From NCBI GenBank assembly GCA_028691965.1, contig JAQUYE010000013.1:1-47250 (forward strand): a stretch of 47,250 nucleotides of DNA, read 5' to 3'. The stretch is from Paludibacter sp. (GTDB taxonomy: Bacteria > Bacteroidota > Bacteroidia > Bacteroidales > Paludibacteraceae). The notes under the pieces are model-generated. The model did no database searches. It had not been told where the DNA came from and worked only from the letters and a program-made list of their open reading frames with translations. Position 1 is the stretch's first letter; each line of letters begins with the position of its first letter. The translations under genes and the position numbers were made by a program. Below, one piece after another: positions 27,254-36,109 of this stretch.

Positions 27254-28108
27254 TTATTCGTTGGAATAAACGTGAATACTTCCCTGAGCAGCGGGTAAGT
27301 AGTTTACTCCTTTCCAGGTAATCATTAATAACACGAAAGAGAAGATCACTATCCAGAGTGTTAATCGATGGATTTTAGTTTCACGAAGTCGTAAATGAAT
27401 AAAGATAAGGTAACCTGCGGCAGTAATAAAAGCCCAGGTTTCCTTTGGATCCCAGCTCCAGTAATGGCCCCAGGCTTCTTTGGCCCATACTGCACCTAAA
27501 AGCAGTCCCACCATGAGCAATCCGAACCCAATATACACCACATTATCCAGCAACCGAACCAATGATCGGTCGGCAAGGTCCTTCTGGTATAACAGGATAA
27601 TAGCTGCAATCGTAGCAGCACTCAGAAAGGCATACGACAAAATATAGGATATAACATGGGGTACAAACCAGATACTCTGCAAGGCCGGCATTAAATCTTT
27701 AGACTGTATTTCGGGTTTGGCAATATTGATAATAATAAATACTGAAGCCACTACCAGACTGAAGCTTAAGATCCAGTGATGCTTCCATTTCAGATACATT
27801 ACCAATCCGATTGCCGAGAGGAAAAACGTATACCACAGACGTGTCTCTCCCATTGTTCGCATCGGTGGTCGTTCCATGCTTATCCACATAAGAGCTATAA
27901 AGACTCCGAAAACAGCGACACCTGCCAATGTCAGCCAGGCACTCAGCACTGAAAACTGCTTATCGGTCAGCACTTTTACGCTTCCGTCGCCGTTACTACC
28001 TGAAACAGCAGCAGACTTCTTTTTGCGACCATACAACACCAGTACGGAAGCTGCCCATAGCACCATTGCGGGCAATGCAAAATACAGAAAACTATCCCAG
28101 GTGATCAT
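27254..28108 (-). CDS. ccsA: Cytochrome c biogenesis protein CcsA (heme handling)
   Basis: A 284-aa membrane protein with about eight helices and the tryptophan-rich heme-binding motif WGHYWSWDPKETWAF near residue 210, the signature of CcmC/CcmF/CcsA proteins. Conserved His residues (FVPHVISYILSY near 148 and IHLRLRETKIHR near 238) are candidate heme ligands. With ResB it forms the System II synthase that attaches heme to apocytochromes c. It overlaps the end of resB by 17 bp and sits downstream of nrfHA, whose products need nine c-type hemes. Confidence 0.9.
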   Translation of the reverse strand: MITWDSFLYFALPAMVLWAASVLVLYGRKKKSAAVSGSNGDGSVKVLTDKQFSVLSAWLTLAGVAVFGVFIALMWISMERPPMRTMGETRLWYTFFLSAIGLVMYLKWKHHWILSFSLVVASVFIIINIAKPEIQSKDLMPALQSIWFVPHVISYILSYAFLSAATIAAIILLYQKDLADRSLVRLLDNVVYIGFGLLMVGLLLGAVWAKEAWGHYWSWDPKETWAFITAAGYLIFIHLRLRETKIHRLTLWIVIFSFVLLMITWKGVNYLPAAQGSIHVYSNE

Positions 28109-29372
28109 CCTTTTTTAATTTAGCTTTTTTATTACCTTCCCAGATCAGCAGCACCGAACCCGCAATAAACATCCACAGACCAATATATACCCAGGGTAAC
28201 CAGGGGTCGTATACTAACTCGAAACTACTGGTGGTCGAAGCCTTACCCAGGTCCGAATCGTAACTATACTGATAAACGTACCAGTTCTCCACCTGTAGAG
28301 GTTTGTTCACTTCAATCAGAGCAGGGATAGTCTTTTCCGACTGCGTATACACGATTACATCGGAGCGGTAGAGCTTCGGTTCCGGACGAGTCATTACCAG
28401 ATTCAGGTGGTCATTCAGTTCGATGGTCATGTAAAGCTGTGCAAAATTCCCTCCACACACCCAGGCTGTACGTTCAAATCCGACAGCAGGATTGCTCACT
28501 TTAACCAGTACAGCGGGACAAGAACCAGGCATGGGAACATGGCGATAGGTACTGTCGCTGTTTCGTACAGCTTCGTGAATATAATCAACCACCTCCAGTT
28601 TCCAGTCAACGATACTGCCCGTAGTCTTAACGGTATCGATTTGCCACATTTGTGGTTTACCTGCAGGAATAGCCTCACCGCTCTGTTTATCGATAATAGC
28701 CAGCTTCGGGATATACTCCTCCATGTAAAAATCCTTCAGATGAATTGCCAGCGGAAGCTCAAGCATATCCCCCTGATCACTGAACACACGCCATTCTGTC
28801 TGCCCCTCAGTCACATGCATTACATAGCGACGCAAATCGGCAGCTCCGATACCGGCAGCAATCAACAGGATCAGTAAACCTAAATGATTCAGGTAAAAAG
28901 CATAATCGCGCCAACGAAAAGCTAAAAGCCGCCGTGCCGTTACCATACTAAGATTCAACACCAGTACAGCATATAACAATACAAAAGGCCATGAACGGGT
29001 AACCGTGTCGAATCCAAGAGGAGAATGCGCATGGCTGTGTCCCTCACCATGCTGCGGCACCAATCCCATAATCAGTGTAAAGAAAAGAACCCCCGCTATA
29101 ATCGTTACACTCATTGGAACTCCCGAGAACCAACCAAAAAAAGAAGACCGGTGACGGATAACCATGAGACCGGTCAGAACCAGCACTAAAAGCAGTGCGA
29201 TTAAACCGACCGGAAATTCAAGTATCATAAAATTGAAATTCCCGGTCGTAAGTTGAAGCAGTATACCTACAAGAGAAAGCCCGCCCACAAAGGCGAAGCT
29301 TTCTTTGTAACCCCATGGAGCCTGCCACCAAGCCCGTTTTTTTGTATCATCCATTCTTGTTTCCCCCGACAT
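28092..29372 (-). CDS. resB: Cytochrome c biogenesis protein ResB
   Basis: A 426-aa protein. Several N-terminal helices are followed by a large periplasmic domain (about residues 200-375), then a final helix near 390-410 and a Lys-rich C-terminus, which is the ResB/Ccs1 layout. The stretch FYLNHLGLLILLIAAGIGAADLRRYVMHVTEG near 160-190 is typical for the family. It forms System II heme ligation machinery with CcsA. The gene starts 25 bp after the nrfA stop, so maturation and substrate genes are expressed together. Confidence 0.85.
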   Translation of the reverse strand: MSGETRMDDTKKRAWWQAPWGYKESFAFVGGLSLVGILLQLTTGNFNFMILEFPVGLIALLLVLVLTGLMVIRHRSSFFGWFSGVPMSVTIIAGVLFFTLIMGLVPQHGEGHSHAHSPLGFDTVTRSWPFVLLYAVLVLNLSMVTARRLLAFRWRDYAFYLNHLGLLILLIAAGIGAADLRRYVMHVTEGQTEWRVFSDQGDMLELPLAIHLKDFYMEEYIPKLAIIDKQSGEAIPAGKPQMWQIDTVKTTGSIVDWKLEVVDYIHEAVRNSDSTYRHVPMPGSCPAVLVKVSNPAVGFERTAWVCGGNFAQLYMTIELNDHLNLVMTRPEPKLYRSDVIVYTQSEKTIPALIEVNKPLQVENWYVYQYSYDSDLGKASTTSSFELVYDPWLPWVYIGLWMFIAGSVLLIWEGNKKAKLKKDDHLG

Positions 29373-29397
29373 TGTTAGCGATGGCTGGCTCGTTTGT

Positions 29398-30906
29398 TTA
29401 TAGTTTTTGTGAAGTTAATTTACCTCTCTCTTCAGCATTTTTTATCCATTGAGGAATGACTTCGTTGATGAATTTTTGTTTCTTTTCAGTCAGCGTATTC
29501 ATATCCAGTCCAATATATTCCTGCGCTTTTGCTTTGGTAGTAATATCCGGCATCTGCACACCGGATGGATTCACGTTAAGAGCAAAAAGGATGGACTGTA
29601 AAGCCTGATTGGCCTGATGTGCTTTATCGAGACTGTGAGCCAGAATTCGTTGAGATTCTACAGGAGCATGGAAGGTAGCACCATGACTAGCTACTACAAA
29701 GTCCCATCTCCATTGAGCCTGACGAATCAGATTAAGAGCCTCTTTCATCTGTGCCTCAGTTGCACCGTTATCCCAAGCATTTTTAGCATACACATGCGCT
29801 TTTGTAATTTCCTTTTCTACGCGATCACGGATTTCCAGTGCTTTATCCTGGTATTCGTATACGTAGTTACGCAGGTTTTCTTCGCTGTCGCGATGACAAG
29901 TCTGACAGGTATTCTCAATATTCCGGAGAGGACTTGAAATCTGGTGATCGCTGTACTTAATACCACCATCCACTTTGTAAGGCATGTGACAATCGGCACA
30001 GGAAAGACCGCGTTGTGCGTGAGGACCGGTCATAAACAACTCGTAGTCGGGATGTTGAGCTTTCAACATCGGAGCCTTACTCAACTTGTGTACCCAATCA
30101 ACATGACCAACCTCATCGTAGTAAGCCTCGATAGCCTCTACACTCGAACCACCATCCCATGGAAATGTAAGGTACTTATCATCGCCCTTGAAGTAATATT
30201 CAACGTGGCATTGTGCACAAGCCAGTGAGCGCATTTCCTGAGCAGTAGCTTCCGTTACACTCTTTCCCTGACGTTCAAATGCTTCTATCAAACCGGGACG
30301 GGAAATATTCAACGCCATCGTTTTGTGGTCATGACAATCAGCACATCCTATAGGATTTACAATTTCATGGCCTAAGGATGACCATTTGCCCTTGTAGAAT
30401 TCAGTGATACCAATTTCATGCATCATGCGTGGCACATCCGGACTTTTACAACTCCAGCAGGTACCCGGTTGCAGATTTTCTTCTTCAGTGAAGGGTGATC
30501 CTGTACGGAGTGTATTGCGCACGTCGGCTACAGCATGCATATGTCCGCGCGGAGCTTTGTAATCCATGGCAAAAGCATAGCCGGCCCACATCACCACCAT
30601 TTCAGGGCGCTGTTCAAGCACATCGTCTTCCATATTACCCATGTGCTTACTTTTGAAGTCCATGTCGGCTGTTTTCTTCCAGGTTTGGTACTCGCGTGGA
30701 TAGTTAACTCCCCACATATCACTCCGGGCTTCCAGTTCTTTTATTTCCACCTTACGGTTATTATATACACTGGCTATTTCGGCCCTACGCTCCGTGATGG
30801 ATGCAGCTAACATACCGATTAAAAAAACCACAAGCATGATCGAGAAGAACAGGATCCATCCCCATGCGGGTTTACGGCTGATAAAGTCGGATAATTTGTG
30901 CAACAT
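29398..30906 (-). CDS. nrfA: Ammonia-forming cytochrome c nitrite reductase
   Basis: A 502-aa pentaheme enzyme reducing nitrite to ammonium with six electrons. It has an N-terminal signal/anchor helix (about residues 16-36). The catalytic heme site has the Lys variant CWSCK near 149, diagnostic of NrfA, and four standard CxxCH sites follow: CADCH near 188, CAQCH near 230, CADCH near 304, CQTCH near 334. Length is normal. It lies 62 bp after nrfH, its quinol dehydrogenase partner, and upstream of resB-ccsA. Confidence 0.96.
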   Translation of the reverse strand: MLHKLSDFISRKPAWGWILFFSIMLVVFLIGMLAASITERRAEIASVYNNRKVEIKELEARSDMWGVNYPREYQTWKKTADMDFKSKHMGNMEDDVLEQRPEMVVMWAGYAFAMDYKAPRGHMHAVADVRNTLRTGSPFTEEENLQPGTCWSCKSPDVPRMMHEIGITEFYKGKWSSLGHEIVNPIGCADCHDHKTMALNISRPGLIEAFERQGKSVTEATAQEMRSLACAQCHVEYYFKGDDKYLTFPWDGGSSVEAIEAYYDEVGHVDWVHKLSKAPMLKAQHPDYELFMTGPHAQRGLSCADCHMPYKVDGGIKYSDHQISSPLRNIENTCQTCHRDSEENLRNYVYEYQDKALEIRDRVEKEITKAHVYAKNAWDNGATEAQMKEALNLIRQAQWRWDFVVASHGATFHAPVESQRILAHSLDKAHQANQALQSILFALNVNPSGVQMPDITTKAKAQEYIGLDMNTLTEKKQKFINEVIPQWIKNAEERGKLTSQKL

Positions 30907-30968
30907 AGTAGTATAATTGTTAATTATTAGTTGTTAATTGTTAGTTCTGCCCATAAAGGTAAATTTTT

Positions 30969-31553
30969 TTATTTCATGGCATTTTTAAGCCATGTGGGAA
31001 TGGGTGATTCGGGCAAAGGAGTTACAATGGCATTAGGAGTAGAAGCAATATTACTCTGTTTGCCATGGGCCACCGTCGTGTGACAATCCCAGCAGGCCTT
31101 TCCTTTTCCTTCACGTGCTTCGGTAAAACTCATCATCCCTGTTTTCACAAATTCGTTGTTGAGCTGGGTATGGCAACGAATACAGTTTTCCATCACCACA
31201 TTCGAGCTTGCTTTACGCGCCCGGATGGCCAGTGGCTCAGCACGCATGGTAAACACAGCTGAGTGCAGGAGTCCGTCCATTGCTTTAAAGTAGTACTTAC
31301 TGATTACACTGTTCTGAGGCACATGACAGTCGTTGCAGGTAGTCCATTTAGCATGCGAATTATGAAACCAGGACTGGTAGTATGGAGTCATGATATGACA
31401 GTTAACACAGGCAGCAGGATCATCACCGAGGTAGACATGAGCCTTCGACATGTATATAATGTATACACCCAGGCCGGCGATTAATCCTCCAAAAATGACC
31501 AAAGGAGCTATAAAGCGCCTAGGCAGGGAGAAGAAGTTGGGTTTGTTTCTCAT
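30969..31553 (-). CDS. nrfH: NrfH tetraheme quinol dehydrogenase subunit
   Basis: A 194-aa NapC/NrfH-family protein from the ATG at 31553; the frame is open upstream to 31664, but that part would precede the promoter (-7 box 31612-31605). One membrane anchor (about residues 16-36) is followed by four heme sites: CVNCH near 48, CNDCH near 73, CIRCH near 123 and CWDCH near 153. The first reads CxxCHxM, the Met-ligand form typical of NrfH. It passes electrons from menaquinol to NrfA. First gene of nrfHA-resB-ccsA. Confidence 0.95.
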   Translation of the reverse strand: MRNKPNFFSLPRRFIAPLVIFGGLIAGLGVYIIYMSKAHVYLGDDPAACVNCHIMTPYYQSWFHNSHAKWTTCNDCHVPQNSVISKYYFKAMDGLLHSAVFTMRAEPLAIRARKASSNVVMENCIRCHTQLNNEFVKTGMMSFTEAREGKGKACWDCHTTVAHGKQSNIASTPNAIVTPLPESPIPTWLKNAMK

Positions 31554-31604
31554 CGGATCAGTTTTTATGGTCAAGACAAGAGTTTCTATCAAAAGAATTC
31601 GGAA

Positions 31605-31636
31605 CAAATATAGAAAATAATCAGTAATAACAACAA
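31605..31636 (-). promoter_or_regulatory. nrfHA promoter
   Basis: Minus strand -7 box TATATTTG (31612-31605), with TTG at 31636-31634 (21 nt) or 31633-31631 (18 nt). The FNR-like palindrome at 31652-31663 is centred close to 58 nt upstream of the expected start, a usual place for an activator. Confidence 0.65.
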
Positions 31637-31651
31637 AAATTCGGGCAAATG

Positions 31652-31681
31652 TGATAAATATCAAATATTTCTTTAAATTTG
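31652..31681 (+). promoter_or_regulatory. FNR-like box, overlapping inverted repeat and rrf2 -7 box
   Basis: TGAT-AAAT-ATCA at 31652-31663 matches the Crp/Fnr-family pattern TTGAT-N4-ATCAA at nine of ten positions. It overlaps a second inverted repeat, AAATAT-CAA-ATATTT (31656-31670), that could be a site for the Rrf2 protein. The rrf2 -7 box TAAATTTG follows at 31674-31681. One short stretch could thus activate nrfH and repress rrf2. Binding factors are inferred. Confidence 0.6.
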
Positions 31682-31713
31682 CAGCCGATATACTACTTTT
31701 TCATGGGATATTT

Positions 31714-32127
31714 ATGAAGTTAACCAACACATCCGAGTACGCATTGCGAATATTGACCTACATGGCCAAGGATCCCGGGCAGCTCTACACTGCAAAGTCC
31801 CTGATTGAAAAACTGAAGATATCCGACAAGTACCTGCGTCGTTTAATGACCACCCTCAGCAAAGAAGGATTTATCTATAGCATCCAGGGACGTGATGGTG
31901 GTTATAGTTTCAAAAAACAACCCAACGAAATTTTTTTGGCTGATGTCGTAAATGCAGTAGAAGGTATGGACACCTATGCCGGTTGCGTTTTGGGATTCGA
32001 GGAATGTTCCTGCGAAAACCCCTGCGTTATGCATTCTACCTGGGTAAAGGTGCGCGAAGAATTTATGAGCGTATTCACCGGCAAAACACTTTCCGACCTC
32101 GATTTTGAATTAGCTAAACGCTATTAA
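31714..32127 (+). CDS. Rrf2-family Fe-S transcriptional regulator (NsrR/IscR-like)
   Basis: A 137-aa protein from the ATG at 31714; an upstream extension would cover the promoter. It opens with MKLTNTSEYALRILTYMA, and the winged helix carries TAKSLIEKLKISDKYLRRLMTTLSKEGFIYS (about residues 24-54), both typical of Rrf2. A Cys cluster CVLGFEECSCENPC (about 90-103) supplies Fe-S ligands. In NsrR such a cluster reacts with nitric oxide; the location between nrfHA and a nitric oxide reductase supports NO sensing here. IscR-like iron-sulfur sensing is the alternative. Confidence 0.88.
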   Translation: MKLTNTSEYALRILTYMAKDPGQLYTAKSLIEKLKISDKYLRRLMTTLSKEGFIYSIQGRDGGYSFKKQPNEIFLADVVNAVEGMDTYAGCVLGFEECSCENPCVMHSTWVKVREEFMSVFTGKTLSDLDFELAKRY

Positions 32128-32135
32128 TTTTTTTA

Positions 32136-32157
32136 AGTATATATACTACATATATGT
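32136..32157 (+). promoter_or_regulatory. Tandem palindromes upstream of the nitric oxide reductase
   Basis: AGTATATATACT (32136-32147) and ACATATATGT (32148-32157) are adjacent perfect palindromes in the rrf2-norB gap. TATATGTG (32151-32158) is one mismatch from the -7 consensus and is followed by TGGCA, as at the hemerythrin promoter. They may be a regulator site, but short AT palindromes also arise by chance. Confidence 0.4.
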
Positions 32158-32231
32158 GGCAAATACTATACAGAGTTATATAATCAATTAATTAAGTGCT
32201 TTTAACAACAAATCAATCATTTCTAATCAGT

Positions 32232-34457
32232 ATGAAACAATCTTTATTAGACAAGTTCATGAGCCGGAAAGGGTTATTTACCTCTTTCTGGATAATCGCA
32301 TTGATTATGGTGTCAATGCTAATTTACTATACGGCCAACCTGCAAAAGGAGGTTCCTCCGATTCCGCAGGAAGTAGTTTCGGCCAGTGGTGAAGTACTCT
32401 ACACCTACGACGATGTGGTCGAGGGGAAAGGATATTTCCAGCAATTTGACCTCACCGACTGGGGGTCGCTGCTGGGTATGGGCGCCTATATCGGTCCGGA
32501 TTTTTCGACCGACCTGCTGCATTACCGTGCTGAATACCTGTATGATTATTACGGACAGGAACTATTCGGGAAAAACAACGCGGAATTAACTGATATCGAA
32601 CGTGGATCAGTAAAAGAACGGGTAAAAGAAGATTTCAGAAATGAAACCAGTTTACGGGAAGATAAAACCGTGTATACCGAGGCTTCAGCTGCAGCTTATA
32701 AAGCAAATGTAGAATACATAGTTGATCTTCTTATTAAGGGTGATCCTGAACGTGGTTTCCGGGGAGGCATTATCCGACCCGAAGAAGCGGTTAAGATTGC
32801 TGCCTTCTTCGATTGGTCGCAACTTGTTGCTTCATCGCTACGCCCTGGCACCGAGCGAACCTGGTCCAACAACTGGCCTGCTGAGCCTTTAATTGATCAG
32901 GACCTCACTTTCTACTCCCATAAGGTGTCACTCTGGGAGTTCCTGATTCTTTGGGTAGCAACCATTATAGTGGTATTCCTGTCGTACGAATACCTTTTCA
33001 AAAAGGAAGAAAATGAAAAACTGGAAGAACCTTTGAAGGTCACCTCAATCTTCCCTTCTCAGAAGAAACTACTCAAATACATTCCTATCGTAGCTGCGCT
33101 GATGGTTGTTCAAATGTTTATGGGTGGATACCTTGCTCACCTATACACCGACCCTACGAGCGACTTTATAGTATCTCAGGAACTTCTTCCTTTTAATGTT
33201 ATCCGTTCAATGCATACACAGATTGCTATTCTCTGGGTTGCTGTAGGCTGGCTGGTAGGAGGATTGTTGATTGCACCCTGGGTTGCCAATCGCGATCATA
33301 AGTATCCTTGGTTAGTCAATGTACTCTGGATTGCTTTGCTGGTAGTCGCAATTGGTAGTATTATTGGTATGTACATGGGAGCAACCGGACAAATGCGCGA
33401 CACCTGGTTCTGGTTAGGTAACGAAGGACGTGAATTACTGAATCTTGGTCGGGTGTGGGATATCGGTCTGGTAGTCGGAATGGTATTCTGGTTCTTGCTG
33501 ATTGTATCACTAATTCGTAAAGCTGCCACCAACAACCCGATTGTTAGTACCATTATCTGGTCGGCATTTGCCATTGCAACACTCTATATGGCAGGCATGA
33601 TGCCGATCCATAAAATCATGCCTAATTATACAGTCGACGATTATTACCGTTGGTGGGTAATTCACCTTTGGGTGGAATTAACCTTCGAGTTGTTTGCTGC
33701 CGGAGTAATTGCCTTCTTTACGGTGTCGCTGGGTTTAATCACCCACAAGACTGCTGTTCGTGTAATGTTCTTCGAACTTTTCCTGATCTCACTTAGTGGT
33801 ACGCTTGGAGTAGGACACCATTACTTCTGGCAGGGACTCGACGAGTACTGGATTGCAATTGGGGGTATCTTCTCTGCTTTGGAACCGCTTCCTTTAGCAT
33901 TAATGATAATCGAAGCCTGGAAAAATCAGCGCGAGAAACTCTATGCCGGCGAACGCTTTGACTACAGTGTACCGTTCCTCTGGATCGGAGGTTCTGCAAT
34001 TATGAACTTTATCGGAGCCGGATTCTTTGGCATGGTAATCAACACTCCTACCATTAACTATTATGCACATGCCACTTACCTGATTATGCCTCACGGACAT
34101 ATTGCGCTGCTGGGAGCATTCGGGTATATTGCCATTGCTTTCCTTTACATGACTTCCCGCACCAACGCACTGGCCAACAACCTGGTCTGGAGCGACAAAC
34201 TGAGTCGTATCGGTTTCTGGGTACTGACTGCCGGTGCACTCCTCTATGCAATTCCTACTTATATTATAGGTATTCATCAGGCAGAAGTCGCCATGGAATC
34301 GGGTTATTTCGCAGCCCGCCTGCGCGAAACTGTTGATGTTATGAAAGGCTGGATGTGGGCGCGTACTGTTCCGGATGGAATGATGATACTTGGTGGATTA
34401 ATAATTTTCTGGGACTTAACTCAAAAAACCTTTTTTGCAAAAAAAATAAATGCGTAA
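32232..34457 (+). CDS. norB: Quinol-dependent nitric oxide reductase (qNOR)
   Basis: A 741-aa heme-copper-oxidase-family protein from the ATG at 32232; a GTG 36 bp upstream is in frame but less likely. After one helix (about residues 18-36) comes a 200-residue periplasmic domain (GEVLYTYDDVVEGKGYFQQFDLTDWGSLLG) that fuses the NorC-like part to NorB, the qNOR form taking electrons directly from quinol. The NorB core follows with His residues for heme b, heme b3 and FeB, e.g. MHTQIAILW near 328, GVGHHYFWQG near 530 and MPHGHIALLG near 620. It reduces two NO to N2O. The last 8 bp overlap the PepSY gene. Confidence 0.92.
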   Translation: MKQSLLDKFMSRKGLFTSFWIIALIMVSMLIYYTANLQKEVPPIPQEVVSASGEVLYTYDDVVEGKGYFQQFDLTDWGSLLGMGAYIGPDFSTDLLHYRAEYLYDYYGQELFGKNNAELTDIERGSVKERVKEDFRNETSLREDKTVYTEASAAAYKANVEYIVDLLIKGDPERGFRGGIIRPEEAVKIAAFFDWSQLVASSLRPGTERTWSNNWPAEPLIDQDLTFYSHKVSLWEFLILWVATIIVVFLSYEYLFKKEENEKLEEPLKVTSIFPSQKKLLKYIPIVAALMVVQMFMGGYLAHLYTDPTSDFIVSQELLPFNVIRSMHTQIAILWVAVGWLVGGLLIAPWVANRDHKYPWLVNVLWIALLVVAIGSIIGMYMGATGQMRDTWFWLGNEGRELLNLGRVWDIGLVVGMVFWFLLIVSLIRKAATNNPIVSTIIWSAFAIATLYMAGMMPIHKIMPNYTVDDYYRWWVIHLWVELTFELFAAGVIAFFTVSLGLITHKTAVRVMFFELFLISLSGTLGVGHHYFWQGLDEYWIAIGGIFSALEPLPLALMIIEAWKNQREKLYAGERFDYSVPFLWIGGSAIMNFIGAGFFGMVINTPTINYYAHATYLIMPHGHIALLGAFGYIAIAFLYMTSRTNALANNLVWSDKLSRIGFWVLTAGALLYAIPTYIIGIHQAEVAMESGYFAARLRETVDVMKGWMWARTVPDGMMILGGLIIFWDLTQKTFFAKKINA

Positions 34458-35964
34458 GTTCCTCTTAAAATATCACCGATGGGCGGGATTGATCCTGGCG
34501 ATCTTCTTTATTTTGTTTTCTATCTCAGGAATCATTATGAATCATCGTCAGACTTTCTCGCCCTTCAGTGTTGACCGAAAATTTCTTCCCGATGAGTATA
34601 GTTATCGTGACTGGAACCTTGCCGCTGTAAGAGGCACGGAGAAAATAAGCAATGACAGCATACTCCTTTATGGCAATGTCGGTATATGGCTAACTGATAG
34701 CGCTTTTAGTCATTTTACTGACTTCAACCAGGGTTTCCCTGCCGGTATTGATCAGCGAAAAACGTTTAAGGTGAGTCGTACCCGCGATGGACGAATCCTT
34801 GCAGGCACGCTGTTTGGTTTGTATGAATTTGCTCCGGCCTCCATGCAATGGGATCAAATTGAACTACCGGTGCATGAGAAAAATGTAGTGGATATGCTGG
34901 TTAAGGGCGACAGTTTGTTCGTCATGACCCGCTCACACCTGCTGTTCTCTGACAACAACCAACAATTTGAAGTGGTCGAACTACCCGCCCCTGCCGGCTA
35001 CGAGAATAAGGTAGGACTCTTTAAAACCCTCTGGGTAATTCACAGCGGGGAAATTTACGGACAAGCCGGTAAATTACTGGTCGATCTGGTTGCTGTTGTA
35101 TTTATTTTCCTTTCAGTTGGAGGAGCCTGGATGTACATCGGCAAAAAGAAACTAAAAAGAAACAAGTTACAGTCGGGCGAACGCAAAAAGATTAAAAAGC
35201 ACTTCCAATGGCATTTTCGCTGGCACAAAAAGATAGGATGGGCCATGGCAGTGCTGCTATTTATTACTACCCTCACAGGTATATTCCTTCGCCCCCCTCT
35301 GCTTATTGCTATTGCCAATGCTAAGGTAGGCAAACTACCACATACCGAACTCGATACACCAAATCCCTGGTACGACTTGTTGCGACGTATCATTTACCTG
35401 CCGGAACACGATCGTTTTGTAATCTCAACTTCGGAGTATTTTTATTACTCCGACGATGAATTCGGAAGTTTACAACGCTTCGCATCACAACCACCCGCCA
35501 GCGTAATGGGAGTTACCGTGCTCGACGACATGGGTAACAACACCCTGTGCGTTGGATCGTTTAACGGACTTTTTGCCTGGAATTTTAAAAGTGGCGAAGT
35601 ATGGGATTTGATCGACAAAAAACCTTATCATGCCCCGACTTCTGTTGGTTCGCCCATTGGTAATCATAAGATTTCAGGATTTACCCTGCATTTTGGCAAC
35701 TATCCTGTGGTGTTCGACTATGATAAGGGCAGTCGGAGTCCGTTTAATAAAGAAGAGTACCCTTCCATGCCGGTAGAGCTGATTGAAAAGTCGCCCCTTT
35801 CACTCTGGAACTTCTCACAGGAGATTCACACAGGACGGATGTACCAGTTTATGCTGGGACCGTTCTACATCCTTATTGTTCCCCTGGTTGGTTTAGCCGG
35901 AATCGGATTACTCATCAGCGGACTTTACAGGTGGTGGAAACACCGGAAAAAACAGAAACACTAA
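34450..35964 (+). CDS. PepSY-associated membrane protein coupled to qNOR
   Basis: A 504-aa protein of the PepSY/PepSY_TM type. It opens with RKYHRWAGLILAIFF-like sequence (LLKYHRWAGLILAIFFILFSISG), has a periplasmic domain (about residues 40-200), a second helix near 205-225, a HWHFRWHKKIGWAMAVLLF block near 255, another periplasmic domain, and a final helix near 470-495. The His residues flanking the helices could bind heme, as in related flavocytochrome-type reductases, but this is inference. The ATG lies within the last codons of norB (8-bp overlap), so the two are translated together. A weak hairpin at 35967-35981 may end the operon. Confidence 0.82.
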   Translation: MRKFLLKYHRWAGLILAIFFILFSISGIIMNHRQTFSPFSVDRKFLPDEYSYRDWNLAAVRGTEKISNDSILLYGNVGIWLTDSAFSHFTDFNQGFPAGIDQRKTFKVSRTRDGRILAGTLFGLYEFAPASMQWDQIELPVHEKNVVDMLVKGDSLFVMTRSHLLFSDNNQQFEVVELPAPAGYENKVGLFKTLWVIHSGEIYGQAGKLLVDLVAVVFIFLSVGGAWMYIGKKKLKRNKLQSGERKKIKKHFQWHFRWHKKIGWAMAVLLFITTLTGIFLRPPLLIAIANAKVGKLPHTELDTPNPWYDLLRRIIYLPEHDRFVISTSEYFYYSDDEFGSLQRFASQPPASVMGVTVLDDMGNNTLCVGSFNGLFAWNFKSGEVWDLIDKKPYHAPTSVGSPIGNHKISGFTLHFGNYPVVFDYDKGSRSPFNKEEYPSMPVELIEKSPLSLWNFSQEIHTGRMYQFMLGPFYILIVPLVGLAGIGLLISGLYRWWKHRKKQKH

Positions 35965-35966
35965 AG

Positions 35967-35981
35967 AAAAGCTAGTCTTTT
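35967..35981 (+). terminator. Possible weak terminator after the qNOR operon
   Basis: AAAAG-CTAGT-CTTTT directly after the PepSY stop codon, a 5-bp stem with T residues in the 3' arm. It is weak, with no further T-run. Confidence 0.3.
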
Positions 35982-36075
35982 ATGTGCATTTTAGTATTTA
36001 TATTCACGCTTTACTCATTTTCGCGCAATTCAAATTAAAAATTCAGGAAATCACTAAATTAATTAGTAAATAATT

Positions 36076-36105
36076 TTGATATACTGCACAGTTTATATAT
36101 CTTTG
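36076..36105 (+). promoter_or_regulatory. Promoter of the orphan small RNA candidate
   Basis: TTG at 36076-36078, 19 nt, TATCTTTG at 36098-36105: an exact Bacteroidetes promoter with no protein gene within 400 bp downstream. Confidence 0.75.
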
Positions 36106-36109
36106 TGCT

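Noticed and set aside
28407-28877. 156-codon plus-strand frame opposite resB
   Set aside because: Antisense shadow of resB, which has clear membrane and periplasmic domain structure.
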